Below, piece by piece: positions 22,715 through 25,630 of a stretch of DNA of 25,630 bases. The position numbers were made by a program, and so were the translations under genes. The stretch spans positions 1-25,630 of the forward strand of contig DDIK01000035.1 in assembly GCA_002338505.1 (NCBI GenBank), written 5' to 3'. This DNA is from Bacteriovorax sp. UBA1852 (GTDB taxonomy: Bacteria; Bdellovibrionota; Bacteriovoracia; Bacteriovoracales; Bacteriovoracaceae). Positions within the stretch are counted from its first letter, which is position 1. Every line of letters starts with the position of its first letter. Below the pieces are notes generated by a model that saw only the letters and a list, made by a program, of their open reading frames with translations, had not been told where the DNA came from and searched no databases.

Positions 22715-23992
22715 TTAGTATTTAGATTGATTAAGTACCTCGATATTCTTTTGTAAATGCTTCGCTCTCTTATAAAACTCATCCTTAATCAATCTTGCTG
22801 TCTCAATATCACCATAGTTTTCTTCAAACTCATCGACAAGAGACTCAATCTCTTTCGATATTAACTGGGTTACACTCTTACCTTCTTTATAAAGAAGCGA
22901 TTCCTTTATCTCTAGTTCCCTTGCCAATATTTCAAAGTTCTTTGTCTTTAATTTACACCAGTCGTGATTACCACCAATTGTGTAACTGAACTTTTTTGCA
23001 AGTCCTTTATAAATTGAAGTGCAAAGTAGATCATAAAAAGGTGATAGCCTTATTCCCTTATCTGTATGGAGAAAGCTTAGGTTCTTTGAGTGACAATCAT
23101 TGTTTCCAATTAATAGGTTAAACCAAAACCATCTCAAGAATTGAGACAAGTCTTTAAGTGGAACGGCACTATTATTCTTAATCAATTTATAGTTTTCAAA
23201 TAGCTTAGGCCCACCATCCTCTTCATACTTCTTTCTTGAAGTTATCCCCTGAGCTTGGCAAAAATCTTCCTGATGAATTCTAGCGGTATTTTCTTTCACG
23301 ATCTTACGATCAAATCGCTCGACAATATATAAAGGATATTCTCCTTCGATCAAAATTGTCTTTGGGACATTGAGACCTATGAGACCCGCAAGCTTCATGC
23401 AAAAATGTTCATTATATGGAGTATCCTCCGTATTTCGATGATATCGAACATGAGGTTTTAATATATGTGTTGTTGGTTCTCCATTAAGAGGAATGAAAAA
23501 TTTCTTATCCTTATATATAACAGGAAATTTATCTTGAGCTCCAGCGAGAGAGAAACGTCCTCCCTCCTCATTTATAATTGTTCCGGTGAGCGGTCTTTTA
23601 TCTCTTAGGAATTCATAAATTTTTTCAATTTCTATTTCAGAAGATTTAAAACTATCGACCTTTTGCGCTTCGTCCATGGGACTTAAAATAAAAGCACCTG
23701 CACAATCAACTCCATACTCTTTTAAGAAATGAAATTCATCTGTCACATTCTTCTCAGATAAACTCTCAATGGCCTGTTTAACTTCACCTTCAGGAAGAAG
23801 ATTTTCAAAGAACGCTTTTGTTTGCATGTGACTAAATGGATCTTCCCCTAGAGGTAAATTAATAGAAATAGCAAAAGAGCTTTTCTTCTCTATCCAACTC
23901 TTCGCATATGAAAAAGACAATCTTTCTTCATCATCCTCAATCAACACACCGACTAGTTCTTCATTGTAAAAAAGATTCAGGCCTTCACTCAT
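22715..23992 (-). CDS. hipA: HipA-type serine/threonine kinase toxin
   Basis: The protein has 425 residues, close to the E. coli HipA length. The N-terminal subdomain has FENLLPEGE (62-70). The P-loop region SLAGAQDKF (148-156) carries the Ser that is autophosphorylated in HipA. THILKP (175-180) holds the ATP-binding Lys, and YIVERFDR (222-229) follows. The catalytic loop is GNNDCHSKN (296-304, Asp299) and the metal-binding Asp321 is in PFYDLL. All key residues are present, so it should be active. HipA phosphorylates a tRNA synthetase and halts growth. Its start is 2 bases after the hipB stop. It is regulated through the operators upstream of hipB. Confidence 0.93.
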   Translation of the reverse strand: MSEGLNLFYNEELVGVLIEDDEERLSFSYAKSWIEKKSSFAISINLPLGEDPFSHMQTKAFFENLLPEGEVKQAIESLSEKNVTDEFHFLKEYGVDCAGAFILSPMDEAQKVDSFKSSEIEIEKIYEFLRDKRPLTGTIINEEGGRFSLAGAQDKFPVIYKDKKFFIPLNGEPTTHILKPHVRYHRNTEDTPYNEHFCMKLAGLIGLNVPKTILIEGEYPLYIVERFDRKIVKENTARIHQEDFCQAQGITSRKKYEEDGGPKLFENYKLIKNNSAVPLKDLSQFLRWFWFNLLIGNNDCHSKNLSFLHTDKGIRLSPFYDLLCTSIYKGLAKKFSYTIGGNHDWCKLKTKNFEILARELEIKESLLYKEGKSVTQLISKEIESLVDEFEENYGDIETARLIKDEFYKRAKHLQKNIEVLNQSKY

Positions 23993-23994
23993 AG

Positions 23995-24237
23995 CTATTC
24001 TCCTCGCTCACTACCTCTGTCTTTTAAATAAAGATCAAGGCCAAGTAAGTTTGCGATAGAGATCAATGTTGAAAGCTTAATGTCACTTGTGCCAGATTCA
24101 ATCTTTGCGATCCCTGCACGCGATAAGCCAGCATAATCCGCAAGCTCTGTCTGTGTGATCTTTCTTTGTTTTCTGATCTTTTTGATCATTGTTGCTATCT
24201 TTTTACTGTCATTTATAACTGATACTTCTTCATTCAT
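23995..24237 (-). CDS. hipB: HipB-type XRE antitoxin and autorepressor
   Basis: The protein has 80 residues. The HTH lies at about 28-60 ('ITQTELADYAGLSRAGIAKIESG'), with the tail 'LISIANLLGLDLYLKDRG' as in HipB. It binds HipA and represses the operon. Its ribosome-binding site GGAG lies inside operator O1, so bound protein would cover both transcript start and the leader. The chosen ATG is 7 bases after GGAG. Confidence 0.92.
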   Translation of the reverse strand: MNEEVSVINDSKKIATMIKKIRKQRKITQTELADYAGLSRAGIAKIESGTSDIKLSTLISIANLLGLDLYLKDRGSERGE

Positions 24238-24239
24238 AT

Positions 24240-24255
24240 GTATACTCCAGTATAC
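24240..24255 (-). promoter_or_regulatory. hipBA operator O1
   Basis: GTATACT-CC-AGTATAC is a perfect 7+7 inverted repeat with a 2-base centre. It ends 2 bases before the hipB start, contains the Shine-Dalgarno sequence and abuts the -10 element. Confidence 0.8.
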
Positions 24256-24283
24256 ATTATATACCTTTTCAATAATTTAGCAA
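24256..24283 (-). promoter_or_regulatory. hipBA promoter (-10 and -35)
   Basis: On the minus strand the -35 is TTGCTA (24278-24283), the spacer is 16 bases and the -10 is a consensus TATAAT (24256-24261). O1 lies directly downstream and O2 5 bases upstream, so repressor on both would frame the promoter. Confidence 0.7.
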
Positions 24284-24288
24284 TAAAA

Positions 24289-24304
24289 GTCTACTTTAGT
24301 AGAC
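24289..24304 (-). promoter_or_regulatory. hipBA operator O2
   Basis: GTCTACT-TT-AGTAGAC is a perfect inverted repeat of the O1 type, upstream of the -35. It lies exactly 49 bases from O1. Confidence 0.75.
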
Positions 24305-24337
24305 AGAAATAAAAATACTATAGAAAAAAGCAGAAAT

Positions 24338-24353
24338 GACTACTTCAGTATAC
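24338..24353 (-). promoter_or_regulatory. hipBA operator O3
   Basis: GACTACT-TC-AGTATAC is a slightly imperfect copy of the same repeat, exactly 49 bases beyond O2. With O1 and O2 it allows cooperative binding or DNA wrapping. The rest of the stretch to 24482 shows no gene. Confidence 0.65.
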
Positions 24354-24482
24354 ATTGATATCTCTAAATTCTTATGTATGTTACACATCTACTGTAACCA
24401 ACCTATGTCAAAACATGAGCCTGACATAAATTCATTACATTTCGAATACGCATAAGATACATAAGTAACGATATTTAGATAG

Positions 24483-25118
24483 TTACAGTTCTATAGAAAT
24501 TGGCTCATTAGAGTAGCGATATTTCTCATCAAGGCTACAAGCATTTATGAATTGAACGTCATTTATTGTGTTAACTCCATAACCTTCATGAATGTGGCCA
24601 AAAGCATGAACTCTAAGATCACTTAGCTCATTTACTTTCAAGAGTAACTCTTCACAACCTACTCGCTCACCGTGAGTGCATAAATCTGAAATCCCATGTG
24701 GAGGTCCATGAGTAAGTAAAATATTTGTGTCATCCGGAATCAAGTCCCAATGCTTCTTTATCTCTTCGCCACGTCTCCTATTAAAGGCCCAATTAAAAAA
24801 TTCAGGCTGAATAGGAGAACCCCAAATCTTTAGGCCATCAATCACTATCCCACTGTCATTGAGATAAATAATTCCATGGTCTTCTAAAATCATCTCCGCT
24901 CTATCACTTCTTTCATCTTCAAAACAAAAGTCATGGTTACCAGCAATTACAATTTTATGTGTGTAATCTTGACTAGACATAAACTCAGCGAAGTCTTCCA
25001 ATTCTTTAAGATCACCTTTTCTTGTAATATCGCCACAATGGAAAAGAATATCTCCACCTATTAAATCTGTAGCATCATGATGTTTTGAATGTGTATCTGA
25101 AAAAAATGTGAGTTTCAT
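24483..25118 (-). CDS. Calcineurin-like metallophosphoesterase, MPPED type
   Basis: From ATG 25118 the product has 211 residues. A TTG two codons upstream (25124) is the alternative and is better spaced from a weak GAG site. The metal ligands are all visible: FSDTH (Asp, His) at the N-terminus, HCGDIT, AGNHD, THGPPH and FGHIHEGYG. The NHD and GHIH order and size match the MPPED1/2 group of phosphodiesterases. No signal peptide is present, so it is cytoplasmic and likely hydrolyses a nucleotide or phosphodiester. It is a single gene, unrelated by sequence to the neighbouring hipBA. Confidence 0.88.
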   Translation of the reverse strand: MKLTFFSDTHSKHHDATDLIGGDILFHCGDITRKGDLKELEDFAEFMSSQDYTHKIVIAGNHDFCFEDERSDRAEMILEDHGIIYLNDSGIVIDGLKIWGSPIQPEFFNWAFNRRRGEEIKKHWDLIPDDTNILLTHGPPHGISDLCTHGERVGCEELLLKVNELSDLRVHAFGHIHEGYGVNTINDVQFINACSLDEKYRYSNEPISIEL

Positions 25119-25202
25119 ATTCAATATATCTTACTCTTTTTTTTAAAGATGAAAAGAACTACGCATCAGTATCCATTCTGAAATTAAAAAATGATCTATC
25201 TT

Positions 25203-25630
25203 TTAACAAAAGTCATCAATTGAATCACCACCTTCCCACACAAAACCTTGCAATAAAGCAAATACCTTCTCTGCACCTTTCTCTGTAAAGAACGAATCAT
25301 AACTTGAGTGAATATAATAACTATCTAGAAACTCAATCTTCACAATCCCCCATGGTTTAACACTATCTCTGAAACATAGGACAAATAACTTACCATCAAC
25401 AAGAGCACACTTGACGGCATACGACTCAGGATATTTATCATTGAAAGCGAAAAGCTCACCTTTAGTTATATTTCTAAAATACTCATTGATTGGATCTTCT
25501 TTTATAACAGTAGGACAACATGGATAATAAGTTGGGACAATCCATTTATATTGAAGACATCCTTTCGTCAATGATTTCACATAACGATATCGTTCCCCTA
25601 CATCAGATTGTTGAAATAATAATTCTTCAA
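25203..25630 (-). CDS. Hypothetical protein, N-terminus beyond the window
   Basis: The frame is open to the right edge of the window, so the visible 142 or so residues are a C-terminal part. A GTG at 25580 is an internal candidate start, but the residues upstream (ELLFQQSDVGERYRYVKSL) look like continuing protein. Features are KWIVPTYYPCCPTV and a C-terminal acidic end GGDSIDDFC. There is no membrane segment. Family is not recognised. Confidence 0.65.
   Translation of the reverse strand, partial: EELLFQQSDVGERYRYVKSLTKGCLQYKWIVPTYYPCCPTVIKEDPINEYFRNITKGELFAFNDKYPESYAVKCALVDGKLFVLCFRDSVKPWGIVKIEFLDSYYIHSSYDSFFTEKGAEKVFALLQGFVWEGGDSIDDFC

Overview
The window is AT-rich throughout and looks like part of an integrated conjugative element plus adjoining DNA from a Gram-negative bacterium. 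The T4SS proteins, lipoproteins with Cys lipoboxes and a sigma-54 activator all point to a diderm. The style of protein and the low GC suggest a Bdellovibrionota/Bacteriovoracales-type host. That assignment is an impression from sequence character, not a proof.

Region A (1-5319, plus) is one tightly coupled operon. It holds the C-terminal part of a family 5 (oligopeptide-type) solute-binding protein, a two-TM sensor histidine kinase, a sigma-54-dependent response regulator (receiver, AAA+ with GAFTGA, Fis HTH, AT-hook-like tail), a proline-iminopeptidase-like alpha/beta hydrolase, a small secreted protein and an ICMT-like membrane methyltransferase. Most junctions are ATGA overlaps or gaps of 1-2 bases. 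The set reads like a sensing cassette, possibly for a peptide or modified-peptide signal. Next comes a single gene (5376-6074) of unknown function, with a perfect palindrome just before its start.

Region B (6075-18217, plus) is a conjugation operon. Its leader has a good sigma-54 promoter candidate (6227-6243). Two inverted repeats built on ATTGC/GCAAT lie about 110-150 bases upstream of the expected start, as enhancer sites would. The region A regulator is therefore the natural candidate activator of the transfer genes. The operon encodes two small proteins, one of them with sigma-70 region 4-like HTH. It then encodes a hypothetical protein, VirB2, VirB3, VirB4/TraC, VirB5, VirB6, VirB8, VirB9/TraK and VirB10/TraB-like proteins, an FtsK-type coupling ATPase, and a wHTH protein of the replication-relaxation type (candidate MOBC relaxase) that lacks a conventional start codon. 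Two lipoproteins, a possible DNA-binding protein and a hidden 56-residue ORF follow before a rho-independent terminator. No VirB11, VirB1, VirD4/TraD-type coupling protein or classical HUH relaxase is visible.

Region C (18233-20668, plus) is an integration module: a small two-TM protein, an 80-residue XRE-type regulator and a large serine recombinase. The last residues of the recombinase are encoded over what looks, on the other strand, like the CCA end of a tmRNA (ssrA) gene followed by a textbook terminator. This is a candidate attachment site or element boundary.

Region D (20853-25630, minus) may be flanking chromosome or accessory DNA. It has a three-gene operon (DUF4258-like protein, unknown protein, archaemetzincin-like protease), three terminator-like hairpins around a possible 21-residue ORF, a non-coding stretch of about 370 bases, a complete hipBA toxin-antitoxin operon with three operators spaced exactly 49 bases apart, an MPPED-like metallophosphoesterase, and a truncated unknown gene running off the right edge.
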